Positions 16,398-26,400 of a stretch of DNA of 64,000 nucleotides are shown piece by piece. Source of the stretch: Jiangella mangrovi (lineage in GTDB: Bacteria; Actinomycetota; Actinomycetes; Jiangellales; Jiangellaceae); assembly GCF_014204975.1 (NCBI RefSeq), contig NZ_JACHMM010000001.1, positions 5,704,037 to 5,768,036 of the forward strand, in the 5' to 3' direction. Position 1 is the first letter of the stretch; each line of letters opens with the position of its first letter. The position numbers were made by a program, and so were the translations under genes. Below the pieces are notes generated by a model. The model was not told the origin of the DNA, ran no database searches, and saw only the letters and a program-made list of their open reading frames with translations.

Positions 16398-17603
16398 TTA
16401 CCCATGGTTTTCGCCTCCCTCGCTCATCGAGTCGAGGGTGTGCCGTAGCGCCTGGTCGATGACTTCGGCGGCGTGTGGGTTCCGCACGCGGCGGGCCAGG
16501 TAGTGGTCCTGAGTGATCGAGACGCGAGCCTGGCCGAGCTGGTCCGCGACCTGCCGTGCCGAGTGGCCGGCGGCGTCGAGCACCGTCGCCGTGGTCTTGC
16601 GGAATGCGTGCGATGTGAGCCAGGCCAACGCGTCTTCGCCCCGCGCGTGGCGGATGTCGCGGCGCACGTTCGACGGGTCACGCAGGCCCCTGATGCTGTC
16701 GGGGAACACCGGGCGTTCGAGCTGTGTGCCCGGCACGAAGCGGCGGCGGAGCATGAACACGAGCGTCGGAGGCAATGCGAGGGTCCGGACGCCGGCCGCG
16801 CTCTTGGTGGTCTTGCGGATCAGCCCTTGACCCCGGACGCGGATGACGGTGTGTGTGATGGCGACCTCTTCGCTCTGAAGGTCGATCTGCTCCCACAGGA
16901 CGGCCAGAGACTCACCGATGCGGACACCGGTGCCCAGCATGAACAGCGTGAGGTCCGGGAGGTCCTTGCGGACTGCCTGAGGGTCTGCGCGGAGCGCGGA
17001 CAACCACGTGACCTGCTCTGCCTCGGTCAAGGCTCGGGGCGGCTTCTTCGGCGGTGCCTCGATGCGGTCGACCTCCCGCACCGGGTTGATGTCGATGACG
17101 CCGTGCCTGACCACCAGGCCCATGACGCTAGAGATGATGCTCCGACATGTCTTGGCGGTGGGTGCCCCCGCGTCGGTCTTGATGGCCGCAATGACCTTGT
17201 CGACAAGAGGTGTCTTGACCTCACCGAGCCGGACCTCTCCGAGCGCTGGCAGCACATGTCGCATCTGTCGCTCGTACGTGTCGAGCGAGCCCGCGGACCG
17301 CCGACCATCCTCGACCATCCCCTTGAACCGGGCCATCCATAGATCAGCAGCAGCCGAGAACCGATGCATGCCGGTCAACTCCCCCGCCTTGCCGGTCGAC
17401 ACACGGCGTTGCAGCTTCTCCCGGAGCGCGTTCGCAGCTGCGGTGGCGGTCTTCCCGTGCGCTTCGACCTGCCGTGTGCGGCCGTTGAAGTCGCGGAACT
17501 GCGTGACGGCACGGTGGCGGATGGGCTTGCCCTTGTCGTCGACCTTGTCGACGTAGGTGCGGATCTTGCCCCATGTGCCGATCGGCAGCGGTGCGCGGCC
17601 CAT
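16398..17603 (-). CDS. int: Tyrosine-type site-specific integrase
   Basis: A 401-residue integrase starting at ATG 17603, which overlaps the xis stop as ATGA. The N-terminal arm-binding region (1-60) and SAM-like core-binding domain (about 75-175) precede a catalytic domain with Arg 228 (GTGVRIGES), a Lys in RKTTKSAAG (about 255-260), His332-x-x-Arg335 (SHAFRK), a His in AGHS, and the nucleophile Tyr368 (DHYLARR). All catalytic residues are present. Its 3' end lies 54 bases from tRNA-Lys, the attachment gene. Related to pSAM2-type actinomycete integrases by layout. Confidence 0.95.
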   Translation of the reverse strand: MGRAPLPIGTWGKIRTYVDKVDDKGKPIRHRAVTQFRDFNGRTRQVEAHGKTATAAANALREKLQRRVSTGKAGELTGMHRFSAAADLWMARFKGMVEDGRRSAGSLDTYERQMRHVLPALGEVRLGEVKTPLVDKVIAAIKTDAGAPTAKTCRSIISSVMGLVVRHGVIDINPVREVDRIEAPPKKPPRALTEAEQVTWLSALRADPQAVRKDLPDLTLFMLGTGVRIGESLAVLWEQIDLQSEEVAITHTVIRVRGQGLIRKTTKSAAGVRTLALPPTLVFMLRRRFVPGTQLERPVFPDSIRGLRDPSNVRRDIRHARGEDALAWLTSHAFRKTTATVLDAAGHSARQVADQLGQARVSITQDHYLARRVRNPHAAEVIDQALRHTLDSMSEGGENHG

Positions 17604-17806
17604 CAGGCAGCCTCCATCTGTGCGGCAAGCCATGCCTCGACGTCGGCACGTAGGTAGCGGAGGTTACGGCCGACGCGAGCAGCGGGCGGCCCGTACTTCT
17701 TCCATCGCCACTGATAGAGCGTCGCGACCGGCACCCGCAGGTACGCGGACACCTCCTGTGTCGTCCACGTCGGTTCGACCTGGATGCTCGGGTTGAGATC
17801 CACCAT
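17603..17806 (-). CDS. xis: Excisionase / helix-turn-helix protein
   Basis: A 67-residue protein from ATG 17806, preceded by AAGGAC. It carries a MerR/AlpA-like winged helix: TTQEVSAYLRVPVATLYQWR, then GPPAARVGRNLRYLRADVEAWLAAQ, the typical pattern of actinomycete excisionases. Translationally coupled to int. It should direct excision by bending attachment-site DNA. The in-frame upstream extension to 17923 lacks support. Confidence 0.9.
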   Translation of the reverse strand: MVDLNPSIQVEPTWTTQEVSAYLRVPVATLYQWRWKKYGPPAARVGRNLRYLRADVEAWLAAQMEAA

Positions 17807-18079
17807 GTCTGGGTGTCCTTCCGCTCTGATGCCTGCGAACGCGGAGGCATCTCCTATCCAAGGGGTGGCCCCAGCCGCGCACATTTGGCGGACGCCGCCC
17901 TGTGGGAGCGGACCGGGCGCCATCGGGACGGCCGGCAGATTGTGCTTCGCTCGCGGTCACGCTGCTCCGACGCGGTGAGCAACTGCTGGTCCACGCGCAG
18001 ACCCGGCAGAACGTCAACGGGGTCTGCTGCACGGATGGGTGACACCTGATCTGTGGTGCCGGAGGGCACCGCTGAGAGG

Positions 18080-18376
18080 ATGTCGAACGTGCCCAGACCC
18101 CATCCGAAGGAGTTCCGCGACGACGTCGTGGCCGTGGCCCGTCGTGGCGCGGCCCCGATCGCGCAGATCGCGAAGGACTTCGGGATCAGCGAATCCTGCC
18201 TGCGCAACTGGTTGCATGCCGCCGATGTCGAGGACGGCCACCGGCCCGGGACGACCGCGTCGGAGTCGCTCGAGCTGCGCGAGCTGAGGCGCCGCAACCG
18301 GCTGCTGGAGCAGGAGAACGAGGTCCTGCGCCGCGCCGCCGCCTATTTCGCCCAGGCACATCTGCCGGGAAAATGA
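18080..18376 (+). CDS. IS3-family transposase OrfA (remnant element)
   Basis: A 98-residue OrfA with a helix-turn-helix (EFRDDVVAVARRGAAPIAQIAKDFGISESCLRNWL) and the C-terminal leucine-zipper region (LRRRNRLLEQENEVLRRAAAYF). It appears whole and overlaps the OrfB start as in IS3 elements (ATGA at 18373-18376), but OrfB is truncated after about 60 residues. The element is therefore dead here. Confidence 0.9.
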   Translation: MSNVPRPHPKEFRDDVVAVARRGAAPIAQIAKDFGISESCLRNWLHAADVEDGHRPGTTASESLELRELRRRNRLLEQENEVLRRAAAYFAQAHLPGK

Positions 18377-18555
18377 TCTACCCGCTGGTCCGTGACCTTG
18401 CCGCTGCCGACGCCGGTGTCCGGTTGCCGGTCGCGGTGACCTGCCGGGTCCTGAAACTCGCCCGCCAGCCCTACTACCGTTGGCTCGCCGACCCGGTCAC
18501 CGCTGGTGAGTTTGGGCAGGCGTATCTGGCCAACACGTTGTTCGACGCCCACCGT
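18373..18555 (+). pseudogene. IS3-family OrfB, 5' fragment
   Basis: Codons for about 60 residues match the OrfB N-terminus (MIYPLVRDLAAADAGVRLPV ... ARQPYYRWL ... LFDAHR). Homology stops near 18555, before the catalytic DDE domain, and unrelated sequence follows. A matching OrfB C-terminal fragment in the same orientation lies at 26822-27053. Confidence 0.85.
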
Positions 18556-18906
18556 CAGCCGCGGCATCGGAAGAGCGACGCCCCCAAGTTGCCTTCGACA
18601 ACTACCCGCGTGACTCCTCAGGCGCCGTGTCGGCGTCGCGACCGTTCCGCGACGCCGTTCCGCGTGCCGCCTCTGCGGGAAGGATCCGGCCACAGTGGCG
18701 GGAATAGCGGCTTCTCATCACGCCCAGGCCGACGCCAATTGCGTCTGAGTAGGATGTGTTCATGTCGCCCGCGCTGTTCAAGCTGCCCTTGTATGGGCAC
18801 GACCGCGACCGCGGCGACCTTGCTCCATGTCGGTGATCCGCTGTCTCCCCTTCACTCACGTGAGTGATCTTTCCTTAGTCGACCGACATCACCCTGGAGC
18901 CCTGCT
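18556..18906. other. Intergenic stretch without a convincing gene
   Basis: The tail of the OrfB frame continues as Ser/Arg-rich nonsense. The stretch contains a GC hairpin near 18629-18655 (CGGCGTCGC / GCGACGCCG) and, at its right end, the palindrome and ribosome binding site of the adenosine-deaminase-like gene. No RNA gene recognised. Confidence 0.6.
18852..18867. promoter_or_regulatory. 16-bp perfect palindrome upstream of the deaminase gene
   Basis: TCACTCACGTGAGTGA is fully self-complementary and ends 39 bases before the TTG start at 18907. Position and symmetry suggest an operator; the cognate regulator is not identified. Confidence 0.55.
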
Positions 18907-19905
18907 TTGTCCATATCCTCGTTTATCGCCGCGCTGCCCAAGACCGACCTACACGTACACCTGGTGGGATCGGCCTCGGCCTCGACTGTCCTTGAATTGG
19001 CACGGCGCCGACCCGATGCTGGGGTGCCGACGGATCCGGCCGCGCTGGCGCAGTTCTACACGTTCACCGACTTCGCCCATTTCGTCGAGGTCTACTACAC
19101 CGTCGATCGGCTGGTGCGAGAGCCCGAGGATGTCACTGCCCTCGTGGTCGGCGCCGCCCGCGACGCCGCGGTGTCGAATGTGCGCTGGATGGAGCTGACG
19201 GTCACGGCGACTACGCATCTGCGGGCCGGCATCGACGGCTCGGCGCTGAGGGACGCCCTAGAGCTCGGCGCTGAGATCGCCAGCCGTGACCACGGTGTCC
19301 AGCTGGGCTGGATCATCGACATCCCGGGCGAGTTCGGTCTCGACGCAGCCGACGCCACCGTGGCATTCCTGCAGGACCACGCTCCTATGGGAACGGTCGC
19401 CATCGGGCTGGCCGGCATCGAACGAGACGTTCCGCGCGCGCAGTTCGCCTGGCATGTGGACCAGGCACGAGACCTCGGCTACCGGGCGGTCATCCATGCC
19501 GGGGAGTCCAGCGGACCCGAAAGCGTCTGGTCCGCGCTGGACGACCTACATGCCGACCGGATCGGGCACGGGATCCGCGCCGTCGACGACCAGGCCCTGC
19601 TGACCCGTCTCGCGCGCACAGGCGTGCCGTTGGAGGTGTGCGTGACCTCGAATCTGCGCACCAACGTCGTTGGCGAGCTCGCTACGCATCCGGTCGGCAT
19701 ACTGCTTGCGGAAGGGATCCGCGTGGTGGTAGCCACCGACGACCCAGGGATGTTCGATACCGATCTGAACACCGAGTACGAGCATGTCGCAGCTGTCACC
19801 GGCTACGGCGAGACCGAGCTGGCCGAGCTGGCCCGCGCAGGCGTGCGAGCCTCGTTCGCCCCAGATTCGGTCAAGGAGCGCATCCTCGCCGACATCGACG
19901 GATAG
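18907..19905 (+). CDS. Adenosine deaminase family protein
   Basis: A 332-residue TIM-barrel deaminase. The TTG start has CTGGAG about 8 bases upstream, and an N-terminal Met-equivalent gives the usual distance to the first motif. Zinc and catalytic motifs are KTDLHVHLVGS (His16, His18), HAGE (197-200), RIGHG (218-222) and TDDP (277-280). The segment between the last two reads CVTSNLRTN rather than the usual C-P-x-SN, so the substrate may differ from adenosine (for example aminodeoxyfutalosine or modified purines). Island cargo; no purine genes adjacent. Codon use is less GC-extreme than the chromosomal neighbours. Confidence 0.85.
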   Translation: MSISSFIAALPKTDLHVHLVGSASASTVLELARRRPDAGVPTDPAALAQFYTFTDFAHFVEVYYTVDRLVREPEDVTALVVGAARDAAVSNVRWMELTVTATTHLRAGIDGSALRDALELGAEIASRDHGVQLGWIIDIPGEFGLDAADATVAFLQDHAPMGTVAIGLAGIERDVPRAQFAWHVDQARDLGYRAVIHAGESSGPESVWSALDDLHADRIGHGIRAVDDQALLTRLARTGVPLEVCVTSNLRTNVVGELATHPVGILLAEGIRVVVATDDPGMFDTDLNTEYEHVAAVTGYGETELAELARAGVRASFAPDSVKERILADIDG

Positions 19906-20497
19906 GCGGCAGGGCGCAGTGGCGCGCACCTGACGATCGTCACAGCGGCGTCGCGCCGTGGCGTTCCTCGTCATGCACGAGCCGACCGTCATCGAGTGGT
20001 CCGTAGAACTTGGCTAGACGAGATTGGGCTGGTCGAGGCTATTGGGATGGGCGTCCATTACACGACGGGTACCGAACACGCGCGATCGACTATTCAAGGG
20101 TGATATCAATGTCGTGCACATGATGAGGACTTACCTAGAATTATATCGGTTCCTCTGCGATCAGGAGCATCCCCAGGCGACGAGGTTCCGACATGGTGCG
20201 GGCCGCCCGATGGCGACGCTATTGAGACGCTGGCGACCGCGTTCAGCGGAGGAGGAGGCGCTGGGGGTTGGCGGGTGCTTTGGCAGGCGCTGCCGCGGTC
20301 CGTCCGCCCGGTCCGTCGGGGGCCATCGCTGGCGCGATCACCTCGGTCGTCGGATGAGATCAGTGCTCTTGGCATTGCAGGGCATCCGGTTCGCCAGCGG
20401 GACCCGCACTCGGTGATCCTTGGCTCCGTCGCCGGACCCTCTCGGGGGATGCTCGGTTGGGGGCCGGGTCGTGACGGCGCGTTTGACCGCGAGCGCG
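19906..20497. other. 592-bp intergenic stretch, partly AT-rich
   Basis: No reading frame here looks like a protein. A short AT-rich patch (about 20085-20160) contrasts with the surroundings and suggests foreign or decayed DNA. The stretch separates the rightward deaminase gene from the leftward MFS gene. Confidence 0.6.
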
Positions 20498-21892
20498 TTA
20501 AACCCGATCCGGCGAGTTCGTGAAACGGAAGTTGGCCGCGACGATCACCATGAGAGCGATGCCGCCGGCGGCGGCGAACATGGCGGGGCGGAGGCCGTTG
20601 CCGGTGGAGTTCGCCAGTGCCACCAGCAGCGCCAGGCCGACGGCGCTGCCGACCTGCTGCCCGGTGGAGGCCATGCCGGCCGCGACACCGTGCTGGTGTA
20701 TCGCCACGCCGGTGGACGCCGCGGCATACATCGTGGTGTAGGTGATGCCCTGGCCGATCCCGAGCAAGACCAGCGCTGGGGCGAGCGCGACGAGCGACCG
20801 GCCGGGCGACATGAGCAGGCCGAGCAGGATGGTCCCGGCGGCGCCGAGCGGAAGCCCGACGAACAGCGTCCTGCGGGTGCCGATCGCAGTCGCCAGCCGC
20901 CCGCCGACCGCGGAACCGATCAGCACGCCGGTCGTCGGGATGATGAAGGCGGCGCCGGTGCTCAGCGCGCTGAACCCGAGCACGCCCTGGAAATAGATGG
21001 TCAGGAAATACAGCAGCGTGGCGAAGGTCGCCGCGAACAGGAAGGTCGTGGCCACCCCGGTGCCGAGGTTCCTGCTCGTGAGCAGCCGGATCGGCATGAG
21101 GGGGTCGGCACTGCGGTACTCGATCGCCGCGAAGAGTATGAGGAGCGCCGTTCCGGCGACCAGGCTTGTCATGACGATCGGCGAGTTCCACCCGGTTTCG
21201 GGGCCTTGCACGAGCCCGGAGACGACCGACGTGATTCCCGCGGTCGCTGTCAGCGCTCCGGGCAGGTCGAATCGGCGCCCTCGGATAAACCTGGCATCGG
21301 TCGGGAGCAGCCGGACCGCTGCGGCGGCAGCGACGACGGCGAGCGGCACGTTCACGACGAACACCGCCGGCCAGCCGAAGGCGTCGGTCAGCAAACCGCC
21401 GAGGAGCGAGCCGGACACCATACCGGCGGCACCGGCACCGGCCCAGACTGACATGGCCCGATTGCGTTCCGGACCCTCGGCGAACATGGTCGTGACCAGG
21501 GAGAACGTGGCCGGGAACAGCACCGCGCCGCCGAGGCCCTGTACCGCGCGTGCGGCGACCAGAATTCCCGGCGTGCTCGCCAGTCCTCCGACCAGTGACG
21601 ACACGCCGTAGAGCAGGAGTCCCGCAACGAACATCCGGCGCCGGCCGAGCAGGTCGGACAGCCGGCCGCCGAAGAGCAGGAAGCCGCCGAACACGACTGT
21701 GTACGCGCTGGCCACCCATTGCAGGGTCTGTGCGGAGAACCCGAGATGGTCGCCGATCTGCGGGAGCGCGACGTACACGATGTTGTAGTCCAACGCCATG
21801 ATGAACTGGGCGAGTGCCAGCAGGGCCAGGGCCAGCACGCGCCCGCGGGTGGCGGGCGTGGCCGGGTGAGGTCGCAGGGTGTGCAGCGACAT
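20498..21892 (-). CDS. MFS drug:H+ antiporter (DHA2/EmrB-QacA type)
   Basis: A 464-residue integral membrane protein with about 14 hydrophobic segments. Motif A is GGRLSDLLGRRRMF; the motif-C-like stretch is GAGAAGMVSGSLLGGLL. The start ALLALAQFIMALDYNIVYVALP is typical of the DHA2 subfamily (motif D1 with Asp). It probably exports a hydrophobic drug or metabolite by proton antiport. It lies 44 bases downstream of the FAD oxidoreductase gene in the same direction, so they form an operon facing the SARP-like activator. Confidence 0.92.
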   Translation of the reverse strand: MSLHTLRPHPATPATRGRVLALALLALAQFIMALDYNIVYVALPQIGDHLGFSAQTLQWVASAYTVVFGGFLLFGGRLSDLLGRRRMFVAGLLLYGVSSLVGGLASTPGILVAARAVQGLGGAVLFPATFSLVTTMFAEGPERNRAMSVWAGAGAAGMVSGSLLGGLLTDAFGWPAVFVVNVPLAVVAAAAAVRLLPTDARFIRGRRFDLPGALTATAGITSVVSGLVQGPETGWNSPIVMTSLVAGTALLILFAAIEYRSADPLMPIRLLTSRNLGTGVATTFLFAATFATLLYFLTIYFQGVLGFSALSTGAAFIIPTTGVLIGSAVGGRLATAIGTRRTLFVGLPLGAAGTILLGLLMSPGRSLVALAPALVLLGIGQGITYTTMYAAASTGVAIHQHGVAAGMASTGQQVGSAVGLALLVALANSTGNGLRPAMFAAAGGIALMVIVAANFRFTNSPDRV

Positions 21893-21936
21893 GACGGTAC
21901 GGTCCTCTCGGGGGTCGGGGCGGGGACGGCCGGCGC

Positions 21937-23280
21937 TCACGCGGCGACCGGGAAGTTGCTGCGGAACACGCCGTGCGGGTCCCGCGCCTGCTTGATCGCG
22001 CGCAGCCGTCCGAGGTCGTCCGTCGGGAAGGCTGCCCCGGCGCGGTCGCCGCCGGCGAGGAACGTGAAGGGCTTGCGACCGCTCGTGTACGGCAGGAGGG
22101 CCTCGGCGATCTCGGTCTGACGACGCCGGACCTCGGCAGCGATCTGCGGTGTCGCGGGGACACCAAACGTGTACAGCAGGTAGGGCTCGGCGAGCTGGCC
22201 GCACGCGCCGCCGTCGCTCGCGGGTCGGGCCAGCGCGCCGCCGAGGCGGCGCAGTTGGACGCTGAGCAGCGGCGTGATGGGCCGGTCCAGCAGGGTCGCC
22301 GCCACCGTGTCGTCGAGTTCGAGCAGCAGTTCGGCGCGGGAGGTGCCTGGCGAGGGGTCGGTGGGCTCGGCGCAGATCGACCCCAGGTCGGCCACCGGCA
22401 TGCTGCGGCGGTTGTCCAGGTCGGTGCCGCCGATCTTGTCCAGCGGGCGGAGCAGCTCCTCGGCCTCGGCCGCCGGTCCGAGGTAGGTGCTGTCCACCGC
22501 GACGAGTGAGCGGCCACGCAGCAGGTCGGGCAGGAACGGCAGGTCGGGGAACTCGAGCAGGTCGAACCAGACCGTGAGCTCGTCCGGCGCGTCGGCGGCG
22601 ATCTGCCGGTAGGCGGCGAGCACCTCTCTGGCCCGCTCGGCCGGCCACATCATGCGCCCGCCGTACAGCTCCGGCGCCGGGTGCAGCCCGAACTCGATCG
22701 CGGTCACCAGCGCGTAGTCGCCGCCTCCACCGCGCAGCGCCCAGAACAGGTCTGCGTCGGAGTCGGCCGTCACGGTGGCACGCTCGCCATCAGAGTCCAC
22801 GATGTCGAAGGAGCGGACGCTGTTCGCAGCGAACCCGAACCGGCGGCCGAACCAGCTCAGCCCGCCGCCGAGCGAGAACCCCGCCACGGTGGTGGCCGGT
22901 GTACTCCCTGCCAGCCCGGTCAGGCCGTGCGGGCTCGCGCCGGTGAGCACGGCGCCCCACGAGGCGCCGGCGCCGGCGCAGGCCAGCCGTTCCGAGGGCC
23001 GCACCTGCACACCGTTCAGAGCGCCCGTGCGCAACAGGATGACGCCGTCGACGTCGCCGGTTGCGCCGTGGCCGCTGGGCTGGGCCGCGACCGACAGGCC
23101 GGCGCGACGGGCGAACCGGACCGTCGCGGCAACATCGTCGGCGTCGGCGGCCTCCACGACCGCCCGCACCGGCTGCTCGACGGCCAGGTTCCAGGGCCGG
23201 CGTGCTGCGTCGAAGCCGTCGTCGCCGCTCGCCAGGACTCGTCCGCGGATCGTTCGCCGCAGGTCGTCGCCAACGTTCAT
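21937..23280 (-). CDS. FAD-linked oxidoreductase (berberine-bridge/PCMH type)
   Basis: A 447-residue protein starting at ATG 23280 after GGAGGACATC. The N-terminal FAD domain (about 35-205) has the PCMH pattern VAATVRFARRAGLSVAAQPSGHG, where the His is the usual covalent flavin site; then TVAGFSLGGGLSWFGRRFGFAANSV. The C-terminal berberine-bridge segment ends ARDPHGVFRSNFPV. The second cysteine of bicovalent enzymes is not evident. Such enzymes oxidise aromatic natural products or sugars. Paired with the MFS exporter, it may modify and expel an antibiotic-like compound. Confidence 0.9.
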   Translation of the reverse strand: MNVGDDLRRTIRGRVLASGDDGFDAARRPWNLAVEQPVRAVVEAADADDVAATVRFARRAGLSVAAQPSGHGATGDVDGVILLRTGALNGVQVRPSERLACAGAGASWGAVLTGASPHGLTGLAGSTPATTVAGFSLGGGLSWFGRRFGFAANSVRSFDIVDSDGERATVTADSDADLFWALRGGGGDYALVTAIEFGLHPAPELYGGRMMWPAERAREVLAAYRQIAADAPDELTVWFDLLEFPDLPFLPDLLRGRSLVAVDSTYLGPAAEAEELLRPLDKIGGTDLDNRRSMPVADLGSICAEPTDPSPGTSRAELLLELDDTVAATLLDRPITPLLSVQLRRLGGALARPASDGGACGQLAEPYLLYTFGVPATPQIAAEVRRRQTEIAEALLPYTSGRKPFTFLAGGDRAGAAFPTDDLGRLRAIKQARDPHGVFRSNFPVAA

Positions 23281-23329
23281 GATGTCCTCCTTGGTCGGTC
23301 GTTCGGTGTGACCCCACGGTGCAGGGCGC

Positions 23330-23360
23330 TGCTTGGATGCGACTTGAGGCCGACTTGAGG
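23330..23360. promoter_or_regulatory. Three 11-bp tandem repeats: candidate SARP binding site
   Basis: TGCTTGGATGC, GACTTGAGGCC and GACTTGAGGTG follow head-to-tail at exactly 11-bp steps between the divergent FAD oxidoreductase (start 23280) and the AfsR/SARP-like gene (start 23423). SARP proteins are known to bind heptameric direct repeats spaced 11 bp. This placement suggests self-activation and activation of the oxidoreductase/exporter operon. Confidence 0.7.
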
Positions 23361-23422
23361 TGGAATACGAGCGGAGACCGGCAGCAGCGCCGGGGTGTCC
23401 TGCCGATCGAAGGAGGGTGCGG

Positions 23423-26400
23423 GTGACACTGACCTTCCAGCTGTTCGGCCGTTTCGAGGTGCAGGACGCGTCCGGTCGCCTGCTCGATGTGGGCGCCCTC
23501 AAGCAGCGAGCGGTGCTGGCACTGCTCGCGGTGGAGCCCGGACAGGTCGTGTCACTGGACCGGCTGATCGACGACCTGTGGCCCGGCGAGACGCCCGCCA
23601 GCGCAACGGGATCGCTGCAGGCCTACGTGTCGCACCTGCGCCGGGTGATCGAGCCAGATCGCAGGCCGCGCACCCCGCCCCGGGTCATCCTCACCCGGCC
23701 GCCCGGCTACCTGCTCGACGTCCCAGCGGAGCGGGTCGACCTGTCCCGGTTCACGGTCCATGCCGATCAGGGCCGGCAGGCGCTTCGCCGGGGCGACCAT
23801 GAGCAGGCGGTGACGGTCCTGGACGCGGCGCTGGCGCTGTGGCGCGGTGAACCGCTGGCCGAGTTCTCCTCCCTGCGGTCCCTCGCGCCCACGATCACTC
23901 GGCTCTCCGAGTTGCGGATCGCCGCCATGGAAGACCGCTTCGACGCCCGTCTGTCCCTGGGCGACGCACGCGGCTGCGTGGCGGAGCTCGAGACGCTGGT
24001 CGAGCAGCACCGCTACCGCGAACGCCTGTGGGCCCTGCTCGTTCTCGCCCTGTACCGGTCCGGACGGCAGGCCGACGCGCTAGCGGCACTGCGCCGGATC
24101 CGCGCGTACCTCGCCGACGACCTCGGCATCGAGCCGGGGACGGAGCTGCGACGACTCGAGCAGGCGGTCTTCGACCAGGCCTCAGAGCTGGACCTCCCGA
24201 CGGCACCGCCGCCGGCTCGCGTTGTCACGGCCCAGGGCGCGGACGGCGAGCTGATCGGCCGCGACGACGACCTGGACCGGCTGCGCCGGCGCCTGGACCG
24301 CGCCCGCGACGGCCACGGCGGCGTTATGCTGATCTCCGGCGAGGCCGGCGTCGGGAAGACCAGCCTCGCCCGCGCCGCCGTAACGGCCGGCGCCGCCCAC
24401 GGCATGACCACGGCCTGGGGACGCTGCGCCGAGGAGGCCGCTCCCACGTACTGGCCGTGGCGCCAGGCACTAAGTGCCGCCGGTATCGACACCGGTGTCC
24501 TCACTGTGCGAGAACAGCAGCGCATCCCCGATCCCGATGCGGCGCTCTTCGAGTTGCACGAACGCGTCATCACCGCCCTGGGCTCCGTCGGCCGCCCGGT
24601 CCTGCTGGTGCTGGACGACCTGCACTGGGCCGACATCTCCTCGCTGCGGCTGCTCGCCTTCGTCGCCGGTGACCTCGGGGACCGTCCCGTCCTGATCGTC
24701 GCCACCTTTCGCCCCGAGCCGGGCTCACACCCTGAGCTGTTCCGGGACATCCTCGGCGCGATATCCGGCGAGCCGTCCACCGACCGCATCGATCTGAGCG
24801 CGTTCGGCGCCGACGAGGTCGCAGCCTACCTGCGCCTGCGGCACGCACCGGACGACCGCGATCTGGTCCGAACGCTGCTCGAGCGCAGCGGAGGGAACCC
24901 GTTCTATCTAGGCGAGCTGCTGCGGCTGCGCGACAGTGAACAGCAGGAGGGCGTGCCCGCCGGCGCCCGCGACGTCATCGATCGGCGGATCTCCAGGCTC
25001 CCCCGACAGACCCGGGAGCTCATGCGCACCGGGTCCGTCATCGGCCGAGACCTCGACGTGGAACTGCTCGCCGCCGTCGCCGACCGGCCCACCCCGGAGG
25101 TGATGGCAGCGCTGGAGCCGGCCGTGGCGACGGGCATGCTGCACGAGCCGCCACACGGCCACGACTACCGGTTCGCACATACCCTTGTCCGCGACACCCT
25201 GTACTGGGGGATGAGCCGGCTCGAGCGGGCCCGGACGCACCTGGCCGTCGGCACCTGCCTCGAATGGCGGCCCGGGGTCGACCCCGTCGAGCTGGCCCAC
25301 CACTTCGCCGCTGCGGCCAAAGTAGGCGCCGCCGCCAAAGCAGTCCACTACGCCTCACGGGCGGCCCGTGAGGCCACCACGCAGCTGGCCTTTACCGAGG
25401 CCGTCCAACACTGGGAGACCGCCCTCGGCGCCCTGGGCCCCGACGACGACGCCGATCGCTGCACTTTGCTGACCGAGCTGGGCCAGGCGCGGCGCGATCT
25501 CGGCGACGCCGCCGGCGCAGTCCGCGACCTCGACTCGGCCATCACGTTGGCACAGCGCACAGGCAACCGCGCGGCCCTGGTGCCGGCCATCAGCGTGTTC
25601 GGCGGGCCGGCCGTATGGAACTGGCGGCCTTACGGCACGGTCGACGACGACATCGTGGAGCTCCTGGAGGAGCTACTCGCCGGCCACCTCGACGACACCG
25701 ACCGAGCAGCACTGCAGGGCACGTTGGGCGTCGAGTTGCACTACAGCGACCGCCGCGCCGAGGGAGAGCGGCACGCCGCCGATGCCGTCGACCTCGCCCG
25801 CCGGCTGGGCGATCCCGAGCTGCGCGCACGCACGCTGAACAACTACCTGCTCGCCTCCTGGGTCCCCGGCCGCAACACCGAGCGGCTGCGTGCCGCCGAT
25901 GAGATGCTCTCGATCCCAGGGCTGCCCCGTGCCACCCGGCTCGTGGCCCGCGTCCTGCGGATGGCCTGCCTCCTCCGCGCCGGTGACCTCGCCGAGTGGG
26001 ATCGCGACCTCGAGCGGTGCGAGCGACTACTGCAGCGCGGCTCGCGCCCGGAACTCGAGGCGATGGTCCGCATCGCCGAGACCGCCCGCCGCACCCTGGA
26101 CGGCCACTGGGCCGAAGCCGAGGATCTCCTCGCCCGGTACGGCCGCGTCAGATACGGCTCCACCCCCTGGGGCCTCGACTTCCACCGGCTCGTCACGCTC
26201 TACACCTGCCGACGCGGCCAGGGCCGGGTCGCAGACATCGCCGAGGAGCTCACCACCGCCGCCGCCCGGCCGGACCTGACCTCGCTGCGCCCACTCGCGA
26301 TCCTCGCCGCCGTCGACCTCGGCGACGACAACCAGGCGCGACGGCTGGTCCGCCGCTGGGGCAGCCGGATCGCCAAGGACTGGACCGCCGACTTCCTAAT

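Noticed and set aside
20024-20416. 130-codon rightward frame in the gap after the deaminase gene
   Set aside because: Composition drifts from AT-rich to Arg-rich nonsense, with no start signal and no recognisable motif.
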